Positions 40,071 to 50,548 of a stretch of 64,000 nt of DNA are shown here, one piece after another. How positions within the stretch are numbered: position 1 is the first letter of the stretch; each line of letters starts with the position of its first letter. Where the stretch lies: assembly GCF_014646355.1 (NCBI RefSeq), contig NZ_BMNH01000007.1, positions 62,001 through 126,000 of the forward strand, written 5' to 3'. This DNA comes from Nonomuraea cavernae (lineage in GTDB: Bacteria > Actinomycetota > Actinomycetes > Streptosporangiales > Streptosporangiaceae). The notes under the pieces are model-generated. The model searched no databases. It worked only from the letters and a program-made list of their open reading frames with translations, and was not told where the DNA came from. The position numbers and the translations under genes are program-made.

Positions 40071-42113
40071 TCAGAGCCGGGTGATGCGGACGGCGTCGGC
40101 GATGACGTAGCCGGTGGCCGAGGTCCAGCGGCTGACTCCGACCACGTCGTAGGTGCCCGCGGCGAGGGTGAAGGTGCCGAGGGAGCGCCACTGGCCGCCG
40201 TTGGAGCGCTGGTCGACGTTGATCGTCTGGTTGCCGCCACTGGCCGCCACGATGTACGGCACGGCGCTGTTGTAGCCGGCGTTGGCCGGATGCCAGATCT
40301 CCACCCGGTAGCTGCCCGCGCTGGGGATGGCCGTCCTGAACCAGGCGGGGTCGCTGGCGGCGACGGGGTCGGCGAAGCGGTAGTCGGAGCCGTACAACTG
40401 CGTGGAGTAGGTGGAGGTGCCCCACCCGGACCCGGCGGTGAAGCCGGTGCCGGCGTTGTCCACGATCACGCTGAACCCGGTGCCGGAGCCGGTCGCGGGC
40501 TTGCCGGCGCTCGCCGCGCTCTCCTGGTGGGTCCGGTTGAGCGCGGTCACGTAGTAGGTGTAGGGGGCGGTGGCCGAGGCGGTGGTGTCGGTGAAGGTGG
40601 TCTGCCGGGTGGTGCCGACGAGGTTGCGGGCGTCGGCGAAGAAGCAGGGATCGGCCGCGCCGGGGGTGCCGTCCACGCGGTAGACCGCGTAGGAGGTGGC
40701 CGAGCCCTGCCAGGCGAGCGCGACGCCGCTCGACCCGCGGGTGGCCGAGGTGATCGAGGGCGCGGCCGGCGCGGCGGCCGAGCCGCGGGCCGGAAGCAGG
40801 GACCGCCGGGTGTAGTGGGCGTTCGCCAGGGTGGTGAACGAGCTGATCCGGTCGGCCCTGACGTCCTTGGCGCTGAAGTAGACGTCGCCGGACACTTCGG
40901 GATGCCCCCGGTTGACGGTCAGGTGGTCGCTCAGCTCGGCGGGGTCCTGCCAGGCGGCGTCCTGCCCGGAGGCGCCCGCCCGGTAGGCGGCCTGGCCGAT
41001 GATCAGCTGGACCCCGGTGCCGCGCACCACTTCGGACCACCAGGCGGTGAGCACCGCGTAGTCGGCCGTGCCGAACCCGATGTGCCAGTAGAGCTGCGGC
41101 GCGAGGTAGTCGACCCAGCCCTGCTTCACCCAGCGCCTGCTGTCGGCGTAGATCGCGTCGTAGGACTGCAGGCCCGAGGTGGCCGAGCCGAGCGGGTCGG
41201 TGGAGGCGTTGCGCCAGATGCCGAACGGGCTGATGCCGAAGGAGACCCAGGACTTGGCGGCGTGGATGCGCTGGTCCAGCTCCTTGATGAGCAGGTTGAC
41301 GTTCTCGCGCCGCCAGGCGCCGATGTTGGCGAAGCCGCTCCCGTACTGGGCGTAGGTGGCGGAGTCGGGGATGGCCTGGCCGCTCACCGGATAGGGGTAG
41401 AAGTAGTCGTCGAGGTGCACGCCGTCGAGGTCGTACCTGGTGACGGCGTCCATGATGGCGTCCTCGATGAAGTCGCGGACAGCGGGGATGCCGGGGTTGT
41501 AGAAGAGCTTGCCGCCGTAGGCGAAGCGCCATTCGGGGCGCTGCCGGGCGGGGTGGCTCGCCACCAGCTTGCTGGGGTCGTCGTGGTTGGCGATCCGGTA
41601 CGGGTTGAACCACGCGTGGAGTTCGAGGTTGCGGGCGTGGGCCTCGCTGACCATGAAGGCGAGCGGGTCGTAGCCGGGGTTGCCGCCCTGGGTGCCGGTC
41701 AGCCACTGCGACCACGGCTCGTACGAGGACGGCCAGAACGCGTCGGCCGTCGGCCTGACCTGCACCATGACGGCGTTCATCCGCTTCTGCACGGCAAGAT
41801 CGAGCCAGGAGCGGAACTCCGCCTGCTGGGCCGCCACGCTGAGGCCGGTGCGGCTCGGCCAGTCGATGTTGGCGACGGAGGAGATCCACATCGCACGGAG
41901 CTGCCGTTTCGGCTTCGCGGGGTCGGTGGCGCAGGCCGCCGACACGGCGGCCGGGGTGGTCAGGGTGGCCGCGGCCGAGGGGGCGGGCGCGACGGCGCAG
42001 AGGAGTGCGGCGGTGAGGGCCGCCAGGACGACGCGCGGGACGGCGCCCGCGATGGTCTCGACGAGCCGCCTTGACCGGCTCCCGCGATGCATGGTCACGA
42101 AGAGAAGTTTCAC
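40071..42113 (-). CDS. Secreted GHL10-family glycosidase-like protein with FN3 and golvesin-like domains
   Basis: The protein has 680 aa; GTG 42113 is preferred because AAGGG lies 6 bases upstream (the ATG at 42134 lacks a site). A long signal peptide ends near APSAAA. Residues about 65-420 are a GHL10/DUF187 TIM barrel (QLRAMWISSVANIDWPS, AWFNPYRIAN, DGVHLDDYFYPYP, YLAPQLYWHIGF). A fibronectin type III-like domain (about 450-545) and a golvesin C-terminal-like domain (about 555-680; SAVPYIVAASGGNQTI, GYVIADAVRITR) follow. GHL10 relatives cleave peptidoglycan glycan strands or other wall polymers. The last domain closely matches the divergent amidase. Confidence 0.88.
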   Translation of the reverse strand: MKLLFVTMHRGSRSRRLVETIAGAVPRVVLAALTAALLCAVAPAPSAAATLTTPAAVSAACATDPAKPKRQLRAMWISSVANIDWPSRTGLSVAAQQAEFRSWLDLAVQKRMNAVMVQVRPTADAFWPSSYEPWSQWLTGTQGGNPGYDPLAFMVSEAHARNLELHAWFNPYRIANHDDPSKLVASHPARQRPEWRFAYGGKLFYNPGIPAVRDFIEDAIMDAVTRYDLDGVHLDDYFYPYPVSGQAIPDSATYAQYGSGFANIGAWRRENVNLLIKELDQRIHAAKSWVSFGISPFGIWRNASTDPLGSATSGLQSYDAIYADSRRWVKQGWVDYLAPQLYWHIGFGTADYAVLTAWWSEVVRGTGVQLIIGQAAYRAGASGQDAAWQDPAELSDHLTVNRGHPEVSGDVYFSAKDVRADRISSFTTLANAHYTRRSLLPARGSAAAPAAPSITSATRGSSGVALAWQGSATSYAVYRVDGTPGAADPCFFADARNLVGTTRQTTFTDTTASATAPYTYYVTALNRTHQESAASAGKPATGSGTGFSVIVDNAGTGFTAGSGWGTSTYSTQLYGSDYRFADPVAASDPAWFRTAIPSAGSYRVEIWHPANAGYNSAVPYIVAASGGNQTINVDQRSNGGQWRSLGTFTLAAGTYDVVGVSRWTSATGYVIADAVRITRL

Positions 42114-42327
42114 TACTGACCCTTCGTGGCGCAATAGTTTTCACGCGATCCGGGGGCCCAACTTCACTTCCGGGACACACTGGACACCTGCGAGTCCTAC
42201 ACCCACCTTCACAGTCTGTCCGCGCGGGCGAAAAGTTTCTTCCAACTCCCCAGTAATGTCAATTATCGACATTTGTCAGCGAACTCACCTAATGTGCAAG
42301 CCGTTGCCCCCCAACGAGGAGCTCCCC

Positions 42328-43842
42328 ATGGCATTCGCCCGCACGCGATTAGCAGCTCTCGTCGCCACCGCCCTCACGGCCCTCCTGGTCACCGGCGCCC
42401 CGCCCGCCCTGGCCGCCAAGGAGGCGCCCCTGCCCGCCGCCTTCGACCGGGCCGCCGCCGAACACGACGTTCCGCGTGACCTGCTCGTCGCGCTCGGCTA
42501 CGCCGAGACCCACCTGGACGGCCACGAGGGCAAGCCCAGCGCCAGCAACGGCTACGGCCTCATGCACCTGGTCAGCAACCCCACCTCGCACACGCTCGAG
42601 AAGGCCGCCGAGCTCACCAAGCTGCCGGTGGCCGAGCTGCGCTCCGACGACGAGGCCAACATCCTCGGCGGCGCCGCGGTCCTGCGCGCCTACGCCGACG
42701 AGCTGGGCCTCGACGAGGCCGCCAGGAAGGACGCCGGCCGCTGGTACCAGGCCGTCGCCAAGTACGGCAACGCCTCCTCCCCCGAACTCGCCCGCCTGTA
42801 CGCCGACGCCGTCTACGAGCTGCTGGGCCTCGGCCTGGAGGCGCGCGGCGTGACGGTCAAGGCGCAGGAGGTCACCGCCGACCGGGGCGCCTACGCCAAG
42901 GCCCGCGACCTGAACGCGCAGGCCGAGGTGCAGAGCACCGACTACCCGCCCGCGGCCTGGGTCGCGGCCAGCTCCAGCAACTACACCGTGTCCAGCCGCG
43001 AGTCGAGCTACGCCATCGACCGGGTGGTCATCCACGTCACCCAGGGCTCGTACGCGGGCACCATCTCCTGGTTCCAGAACCCGAGCGCCCAGGTGTCGGC
43101 GCACTACGTGATCAAGTCGTCCAACGGCGCCGTCACCCAGATGGTGCGCGACAAGGACGTCGCCTGGCACGCCGGCAACTGGAACTACAACACCCGGTCC
43201 ATCGGCATCGAGCACGAGGGCTTCGTCAGCGACGCCTCCTGGTTCACCGACGCGATGTACCGGGCCTCGGCCGCGCTGACCCGCTACATGTGCGACAAGT
43301 ACGGCATCCCGAAGGACCGCACCCACATCATCGGCCACAACCAGGTGCCCGGAGCCACGCACACCGACCCGGGCTCGCACTGGAACTGGACCACGTACAT
43401 GAACTACGTGACCGGTGGCGGCACCACGCCGCCGACGTGGACGACCACGATCGACAACGCCACGGCCGGCCAGTTCACCGCCAGCGCCAACTGGGGCACC
43501 TCCTCCTACTCCAGCCAGCGCAACGGCGCGGACTACCGCTTCGCCACCCCGGTGACCAGCAGTGACGGGGCCTGGTTCCAGGCCGACATCCCGAGCGCCG
43601 GCACCTACAAGATCGAGGTCTGGTATCCGGCGGACGCCGGATACAACAGCTCGGCGCCGTACATCGTGGCGGCGTCCGGCGGCAACCAGACCGTCTACGT
43701 CGACCAGAGATCGGGCGGCGGAGCCTGGCGCACCATCGGCTCGTTCTCGCTCAACGCGGGCACGCAGAACGTCGTGGGCGTCAGCCGGTGGACCGCCGGC
43801 ACCGGCTACGTCATCGCGGACGCGGTGCGCATCAGCCGGTAA
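42328..43842 (+). CDS. Secreted peptidoglycan amidase (amidase_2/PGRP) with golvesin-like domain
   Basis: The protein has 504 aa; ATG 42328 follows GAGGAG. Signal peptide to about residue 29 (ALAAK). Residues 35-135 resemble a lytic-transglycosylase-like helical domain (LVALGYAETHLDGHEGK, NGYGLMHLV). Residues 215-360 are N-acetylmuramoyl-L-alanine amidase type 2: zinc ligands in RVVIHVTQG and HIIGHNQVPGATHTDPG, plus SIGIEHEG. Residues 375-504 are a golvesin C-terminal-like domain (SSAPYIVAASGGNQTV). It would cleave the stem peptide from muramic acid outside the cell. Divergent from the GHL10 gene (214 bp apart), so the pair may be co-regulated wall-remodelling enzymes. Confidence 0.92.
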   Translation: MAFARTRLAALVATALTALLVTGAPPALAAKEAPLPAAFDRAAAEHDVPRDLLVALGYAETHLDGHEGKPSASNGYGLMHLVSNPTSHTLEKAAELTKLPVAELRSDDEANILGGAAVLRAYADELGLDEAARKDAGRWYQAVAKYGNASSPELARLYADAVYELLGLGLEARGVTVKAQEVTADRGAYAKARDLNAQAEVQSTDYPPAAWVAASSSNYTVSSRESSYAIDRVVIHVTQGSYAGTISWFQNPSAQVSAHYVIKSSNGAVTQMVRDKDVAWHAGNWNYNTRSIGIEHEGFVSDASWFTDAMYRASAALTRYMCDKYGIPKDRTHIIGHNQVPGATHTDPGSHWNWTTYMNYVTGGGTTPPTWTTTIDNATAGQFTASANWGTSSYSSQRNGADYRFATPVTSSDGAWFQADIPSAGTYKIEVWYPADAGYNSSAPYIVAASGGNQTVYVDQRSGGGAWRTIGSFSLNAGTQNVVGVSRWTAGTGYVIADAVRISR

Positions 43843-44184
43843 CGCGATCGGTCCCCCCGAACGCGTCCACCCGAATCCGTCCACCCGACTCCGTTCGTCC
43901 AAGACAGTCCCATCCGAGACCGTCCCCTCCGAATCCGTTCATCACGGCATCCATACGGCCCGCACCCTTTTCCGGCGCGGGCCGTATGACGTGGGCTTTC
44001 TCTTTCCCGGTTAATGCGCCATGCCCCGGCGTACGGAATTCAACATCAACTTTGCCCTTTGCAGGTAGAAGCGGAGCATGTTAGATGGGGTTGCAGGGCG
44101 TCTCGACTGTCGCGATCACCGCGCTGACCTCGCATTCGCTGTCGGCGCACGGTTGATCATGCTCCGGCGGAGAGGACCGGGTAC
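43843..44184. other. Gene-free spacer before glp operon
   Basis: No gene is seen in these 342 bases. The first 90 contain imperfect repeats of a CCCGAATCCGT-like unit (43857-43945), then comes a strong terminator, and the rest should hold the promoter and leader of the glp operon. GC content falls around 44030-44090, where the promoter may lie; no certain -35/-10 pair was picked. Confidence 0.6.
43953..43987 (+). terminator. Hairpin terminator after amidase gene
   Basis: ATACGGCCCGC (43953-43963) pairs perfectly over 11 bases with GCGGGCCGTAT (43977-43987); the loop contains CCCTTTTCC. Confidence 0.8.
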
Positions 44185-45351
44185 ATGGCGCTGATTCTCG
44201 ACGGGGTCCGCCTCCGGCGGCGCGGAGAGATTTGGCTCGACGACATCTCCCTCGAATTATCGAGCGGAATGACCATGCTCGTCGGGCCCATGGCAGCGGG
44301 AAAGACGACACTCATGCGGGTCGTCGCCGGGCTGCTCCCGCCCGACGCCGGCCGGGTCACGGTCAACGGGGCCGACGTCACCTCCGTCCCGGTGCGCAAG
44401 AGGTCCGTCGCCTTCGTCTACCAGCAGTTCATCAACTACCCCTCACTGTCGGTGTACGAGAACATCGCCTCCCCGCTGCGCCTGGCCCGCGACCTGTCCC
44501 GGGCGGGCATCGACCGGCGGGTGCGCGAGGTCGCCGAGCTCATGGGCCTCGGCGAGCTGCTCGACCGCAGGCCCGCGGAGCTGTCCGGCGGCCAGCAGCA
44601 GCGCACCGCGATCGCCCGCGCGCTGGCCCGGCCCGTCGACGTGCTGCTGCTGGACGAGCCACTGGCCAACCTCGACTTCAAGCTCCGCGAGCAGCTACGG
44701 GCCGACCTCAGGACCATGTTCCAGGGCTCGTCCAGCGTGGTCCTCTACTCCACGGCCGACCCCACCGAGGCGCTGACCTTCGCCGCGCCGACGGTCGTGC
44801 TCGGCGAGGGCCGAGTGCGGCACGTCGGCGAGGTCGCCGAGATGTACGCCCGGCCTCCGACGCTGGCGGTCGCCGCGGCGCTCAGCGACCCGCCGCTCAA
44901 CGTGCTGCCAGGAGTCGTGCGCGACGGCCGGGTGGAGTGCCTCGGCACCTCCTTCCCCGCGCCGCACGCTCATCGCCCCGCCCACTCCCCTGTCCAGGAC
45001 GTCACCCAGGAGGCCGCCCAGGACGTCGTCCTGGGCGTGCGTCCGCACCACGTCACGATCGGCGAGGGCGGGCCGGGCACGCTCGCGTTCCCGGCCGAGA
45101 TCCGGCTCGCGGAGGTGACGGGCAGCGCCACGTTCCTGCACCTCCTGCTGACCGGGCGGCGGCATCTGGTCGCCCAGCTGCCGGGCACCCAGCTGTTCGT
45201 CCCCGGCGAGTCGACCACCGCCTTCGTCGACCCGGCGCACCTGTTCGTCTTCGACGAGAACAGTGGCCGCCTGCTCGCCGCCTCCGCCGCCTCCACCGCC
45301 TCCACCGCCTCCACCGCCTCCACCGCTGCGGAGGTCGACCCGCATGGCTGA
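44185..45351 (+). CDS. glpS: Glycerol-type ABC importer, ATPase subunit GlpS-like
   Basis: The protein has 388 aa; ATG 44185 follows GGAGAGG. Walker A GPMAAGKTT (34-42), signature LSGGQQQR (about 132-139), Walker B VLLLDEP and a C-terminal TOBE-like domain. It is the first of six genes in glpSTPQUV order as in the Rhizobium glycerol ABC importer. The C-terminus ends in repeated Ala-Ser-Thr triplets encoded by a 9-bp minisatellite. The next gene starts within its last 8 bases. Substrate (glycerol or similar polyol) is inferred from synteny. Confidence 0.85.
   Translation: MALILDGVRLRRRGEIWLDDISLELSSGMTMLVGPMAAGKTTLMRVVAGLLPPDAGRVTVNGADVTSVPVRKRSVAFVYQQFINYPSLSVYENIASPLRLARDLSRAGIDRRVREVAELMGLGELLDRRPAELSGGQQQRTAIARALARPVDVLLLDEPLANLDFKLREQLRADLRTMFQGSSSVVLYSTADPTEALTFAAPTVVLGEGRVRHVGEVAEMYARPPTLAVAAALSDPPLNVLPGVVRDGRVECLGTSFPAPHAHRPAHSPVQDVTQEAAQDVVLGVRPHHVTIGEGGPGTLAFPAEIRLAEVTGSATFLHLLLTGRRHLVAQLPGTQLFVPGESTTAFVDPAHLFVFDENSGRLLAASAASTASTASTASTAAEVDPHG
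45280..45324. repeat. 9-bp tandem repeat GCCTCCACC, five units
   Basis: Five units (first one GCCTCCGCC) extend the C-terminus of GlpS with AST triplets. In another frame the same bases read as polyproline, which created a false longer start for the next gene. Confidence 0.95.
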
Positions 45352-46636
45352 CATCCGCCTCGAAGGCGTGGGCCACAGCTACGACGGCGGCCGCACCTGG
45401 GCCCTGAAGCCGATGACCTGGACCTGGCGGAGCGGCAGGGCGTACGCGCTGCTCGGCCCGAGCGGGTGCGGCAAGACGACGCTGCTGAACATCATCTCGG
45501 GCCTGCTCACGCCGACGACGGGCCGCATCTGGTTCGACGACCGCGAGATGACGGCCGTGCCCACCGCCGGCCGCGACATCGCGCAGGTCTTCCAGTTCCC
45601 CGTCCTGTACGAGGAGATGTCGGTCTACGACAACCTCGCCTTCCCGCTGCGCAACCGGAAGTACCCGAAGGCGGAGGTCGACCGCCGGGTCCGCCAGGTG
45701 TCCGGGATGCTCGGGCTGGACGACCACCTGCGCCGCAGGTCACGGCGGCTGGATCCGGGGCGGCAGCAGATCGTCAGCCTGGGCCGCGGACTGGTCAGGT
45801 CAGGCGTGGCCGCGGTGCTCCTGGACGAGCCGCTCACCGTGGTCGACCCGGCCATGAAGTGGACGCTGCGCAGCACGCTCAAGGAGATCCACCGCGACAC
45901 CGGGCACACCTTCGTCTACGTCACCCACGACCAGACCGAGGCGCTGACGTTCGCCGACGAGGTGGTCGTCGTCAAGGACGGCGAGATCGTGCAGGCCGGC
46001 GAGCCGACCGAGCTGTTCCTGTCGCCGGCGCACGAGTTCGTCGGCCACTTCATCGGCTCGCCCGGCATGAACGTGCTGCCGGCCGAGGTCTCCGACGGCG
46101 TGGTCTCGGTCGGGCGGGCGGCCGTCGGGCGGGCGGTGGGCGACCTGCCGCCCGGTCCCGTGCGGATCGGGATCCGGCCGGAGTTCGCCGTGCTGGACTC
46201 GGCCGGGTCCACGCCGGGAGTGGCCGGCCGGGTGACCGGCGTGGACCGCATGGGCTCGTACGACCTCGTGCACGTCCTGGTGAACGGCCACGACGGACCC
46301 CCGCCGGCCGAGCGGGACGGCCAGACCGGCCAGACCGGCCAGACCGGCCAGACCGGCCAGACCAGGCAGGACGGGCAGGACAGGCAGGGCGGGCGGGCCG
46401 GGCAGGGCGGGCGGGCCGGGCAGGGCGGGCGGGTCGGGCACTCGCTGGTCGTGAAGACGGACGCCGGCACCCGGTTCGAGCCGGGCGACGCCGGGTTCGT
46501 GCGGTTCGCCGCCGACCGGGCGTACCTGTTCCGCGACGCCGTCAGGTGCGGCACGGTCGCCGCCCTGAACGGAGCGCCGGGCGAGCCGGAGGCACATGCA
46601 CCGGAGGACCGGGTGAGCAGGAGCGGCGAGGCGTGA
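45344..46636 (+). CDS. glpT: Glycerol-type ABC importer, ATPase subunit GlpT-like with degenerate signature
   Basis: The protein has 430 aa; ATG 45344 overlaps the glpS end by 8 bases (ATGGCTGA) with GGAGG 9 bases upstream. Walker A GPSGCGKTT (38-46), Walker B AAVLLDEPLT and switch THDQTEAL are intact, but the signature LSGGQ is replaced by LDPGRQQ. It probably forms an asymmetric heterodimer with GlpS, with one impaired ATP site. Residues about 325-366 are an inserted run of Gly/Gln repeats (QTG, GGRAGQ) inside the TOBE region. The name here is the ATPase of the ABC system, not the glycerol-3-phosphate antiporter. Confidence 0.85.
   Translation: MADIRLEGVGHSYDGGRTWALKPMTWTWRSGRAYALLGPSGCGKTTLLNIISGLLTPTTGRIWFDDREMTAVPTAGRDIAQVFQFPVLYEEMSVYDNLAFPLRNRKYPKAEVDRRVRQVSGMLGLDDHLRRRSRRLDPGRQQIVSLGRGLVRSGVAAVLLDEPLTVVDPAMKWTLRSTLKEIHRDTGHTFVYVTHDQTEALTFADEVVVVKDGEIVQAGEPTELFLSPAHEFVGHFIGSPGMNVLPAEVSDGVVSVGRAAVGRAVGDLPPGPVRIGIRPEFAVLDSAGSTPGVAGRVTGVDRMGSYDLVHVLVNGHDGPPPAERDGQTGQTGQTGQTGQTRQDGQDRQGGRAGQGGRAGQGGRVGHSLVVKTDAGTRFEPGDAGFVRFAADRAYLFRDAVRCGTVAALNGAPGEPEAHAPEDRVSRSGEA
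46322..46440. repeat. 9-bp and 18-bp tandem repeats inside glpT
   Basis: CAGACCGGC repeats four times exactly at 46322-46357, followed by a diverged unit and then 18-bp units rich in GGGCGGGCCGGGCA up to about 46440. All keep the frame and encode Gln/Thr/Gly then Gly/Arg/Ala/Gln units. Confidence 0.85.
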
Positions 46637-46652
46637 GCGGGAGGGGTGAGAG

Positions 46653-47624
<972 letters not shown>

Positions 47625-47629
47625 GCGGG

Positions 47630-48472
<843 letters not shown>

Positions 48473-48474
48473 CG

Positions 48475-48750
48475 ATGCCCGACTGGATGGTCTGGACGCC
48501 TCCCACGGCCCTGGTGTTCACCGGCCTCGCCCTGCTGCTCTGCGTCATGGCGGTATGGGCCCGGTTCTCCCCGCCCGTCGCGCGGCGGGGCTTTCTGCGC
48601 ATCGAGACCGATCGGGGGGACCGGCTCTACATCGGCCTCATCAGTGCGGCCGTCGTGCTCGCGGGGTGGATCGCCGTCACCGACCTGTCCATGTGGCTCG
48701 CACTGGCGTGCGCGCTGCTGGTGGCGGTGGTCATCGGTATCTGGGGTTGA
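48475..48750 (+). CDS. glpU: DUF2160 small membrane protein, GlpU-like
   Basis: The protein has 91 aa; ATG 48475 follows GGGAGGG by 7 bases and lies 2 bp after glpQ. Three hydrophobic segments (about 9-29, 50-66, 70-88) surround the conserved SPPVARRGFLRIETDRGDRL loop (32-51). DUF2160 proteins are encoded almost exclusively with this importer type; the role is unknown but glpU is part of the Rhizobium glycerol operon. Its presence is the best evidence for the operon's identity. Confidence 0.9.
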   Translation: MPDWMVWTPPTALVFTGLALLLCVMAVWARFSPPVARRGFLRIETDRGDRLYIGLISAAVVLAGWIAVTDLSMWLALACALLVAVVIGIWG

Positions 48751-48768
48751 CACAGGAGGGACCCGAAC

Positions 48769-50547
48769 ATGCCGTTCCACAGGAAAGTCCCACGACGACG
48801 GGCGACGGCCACCGCGGCCGCGCTGGTCCTGCTCGCGGCCGCCTGTTCGCAGGGCGAGGGCGCCGGTCAGAGCGACTACACCGAGGCCGGCGGCAAGGCC
48901 GCCGCGCAGAAGTGGGTCTCCCAGGAGTTCACGCCGAGCACCCTGTCCAAGGATCAGCAGCTCGCCGAGATGGACTGGTTCATCAAGGCCGCCGCGCCGT
49001 ACCGGGGCATGGAGATCAACGTGGTGTCCGAGACGATCACCACGCACGAGTACGAGTCACGGCAGCTCGCCAAGGCGTTCACCGAGATCACCGGCATCAG
49101 GATCAAGCACGACCTGATCCAGGAAGGTGACGTCATCGAGAAGTTGCAGACCCAGATCCAGGGCGACCAGAACATCTACGACGCCTACGTCAACGACTCC
49201 GACCTGATCGGCACCCATTCGCGCGGTGACTACGTGCTGCCGCTGTCCGACTACATGGCCGGGGAGGGCAAGGCCGTCACCTCCCCCACGCTCGACCTGG
49301 ACGACTTCATCGGCATCAGCTTCACCACCGGGCCGGACCGGAAGCTCTACCAGCTGCCCGACCAGCAGTTCGCGAACCTCTATTGGTTCCGCTACGACTG
49401 GTTCACCGACCCGGACATCAAGAAGCAGTTCAAGGACGCCTACGGCTACGACCTGGGCGTGCCGGTCAACTGGGCGGCCTACGAGGACATCGCCGACTTC
49501 TTCACCAACAAGGTCAACGGCAACGGCACCGTCGACGGCAAGAAGGTCTACGGCCACATGGACTACGGCCGCAAGGACCCGTCGCTGGGCTGGCGGTTCA
49601 CCGACTCGTGGCTGTCCATGGCGGGCAACGGCGACGCCGGCATCCCCAACGGGCTGCCGGTGGACGACTGGGGCATCCGGGTGGAGAACTGCCGCCCGGT
49701 CGGCTCGTCGGTGACCCGCGGCGGCGACACCAACGGCCCGGCGGCGGTCTACGCGCTCACGAAGTACGTCGACTGGCTGAAGAAGTACGCCCCGAAGGAG
49801 GCCGCGGGCATGAACTTCAGCGAGGCCGGCCCGGTCCCCGCCCAGGGCCACATCGCCCAGCAGGTCTTCTGGTACACGTCGTTCACCGCCGACATGACCA
49901 AACCCGGATTGTCGGTCGTCAACGACGATGGCACGCCCAAGTGGCGCATCGCCCCGAGCCCGCACGGCGCGTACTGGAAGGACGGCAACAAGCTCGGCTA
50001 CCAGGACGCCGGCTCGTGGACGCTGCTGAAGAACACGCCGAAGGAGCGCCGGGCCGCCGCCTGGCTGTACGCGCAGTTCGTGACGTCCAAGACGGTCTCG
50101 CTGAAGAAGTCGATCGCCGGCCTGACCTTCATCCGCGACTCCGACATCAGGAGCGACTACTTCGCCGACAACGCCAAGAAGTACGGCGGCCTGATCGAGT
50201 TCTACGGCTCACCGGCCCGCAAGCAGTGGACCCCGACCGGCACCAACGTGCCCGACTACCCGAAACTGGCCCAGCTGTGGTGGCAGAACGTCGCCACCGC
50301 CGTCACCGGTGAGACCACTGCCCAGCAGTCGATGGACAACCTCGCCAAGCAGCAGGACGACATCCTGTCCCGGCTGGAACGCCGCGGCTACGGCGGCGCC
50401 TGCGCGCCGAAGCTGAACCCGGAGCAGTCCGCCCAGCACTGGCTGGACCAGCCGGGCGCCCCGGTGCCGAAGCTCGCGGACGAGCGCGGCAAGCCGGAGA
50501 CGCTCGACTACGACAAGCTGATCGCCCAGTGGAAGTCGGGCGACTGA
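48769..50547 (+). CDS. glpV: Glycerol-type ABC importer, solute-binding lipoprotein GlpV-like
   Basis: The protein has 592 aa. The lipobox LLAAAC gives a lipid-anchored Cys near residue 26 after a basic N-terminus and hydrophobic core. The mature part is a large extracellular binding protein of the size usual for this family (over 550 aa), with LPDQQFANLYWFRYDWF and GHIAQQVFWYTSF segments. It delivers the polyol to GlpPQ. Its stop is 1 bp from the stop of the convergent UspA gene, and no kinase or dehydrogenase for glycerol is in the window. Confidence 0.88.
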   Translation: MPFHRKVPRRRATATAAALVLLAAACSQGEGAGQSDYTEAGGKAAAQKWVSQEFTPSTLSKDQQLAEMDWFIKAAAPYRGMEINVVSETITTHEYESRQLAKAFTEITGIRIKHDLIQEGDVIEKLQTQIQGDQNIYDAYVNDSDLIGTHSRGDYVLPLSDYMAGEGKAVTSPTLDLDDFIGISFTTGPDRKLYQLPDQQFANLYWFRYDWFTDPDIKKQFKDAYGYDLGVPVNWAAYEDIADFFTNKVNGNGTVDGKKVYGHMDYGRKDPSLGWRFTDSWLSMAGNGDAGIPNGLPVDDWGIRVENCRPVGSSVTRGGDTNGPAAVYALTKYVDWLKKYAPKEAAGMNFSEAGPVPAQGHIAQQVFWYTSFTADMTKPGLSVVNDDGTPKWRIAPSPHGAYWKDGNKLGYQDAGSWTLLKNTPKERRAAAWLYAQFVTSKTVSLKKSIAGLTFIRDSDIRSDYFADNAKKYGGLIEFYGSPARKQWTPTGTNVPDYPKLAQLWWQNVATAVTGETTAQQSMDNLAKQQDDILSRLERRGYGGACAPKLNPEQSAQHWLDQPGAPVPKLADERGKPETLDYDKLIAQWKSGD

Positions 50548-50548
50548 G

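Noticed and set aside
45263..45343. Polyproline N-terminal extension of GlpT
   Set aside because: It is the GCCTCCACC repeat of glpS read in another frame; a good ribosome site supports ATG 45344.
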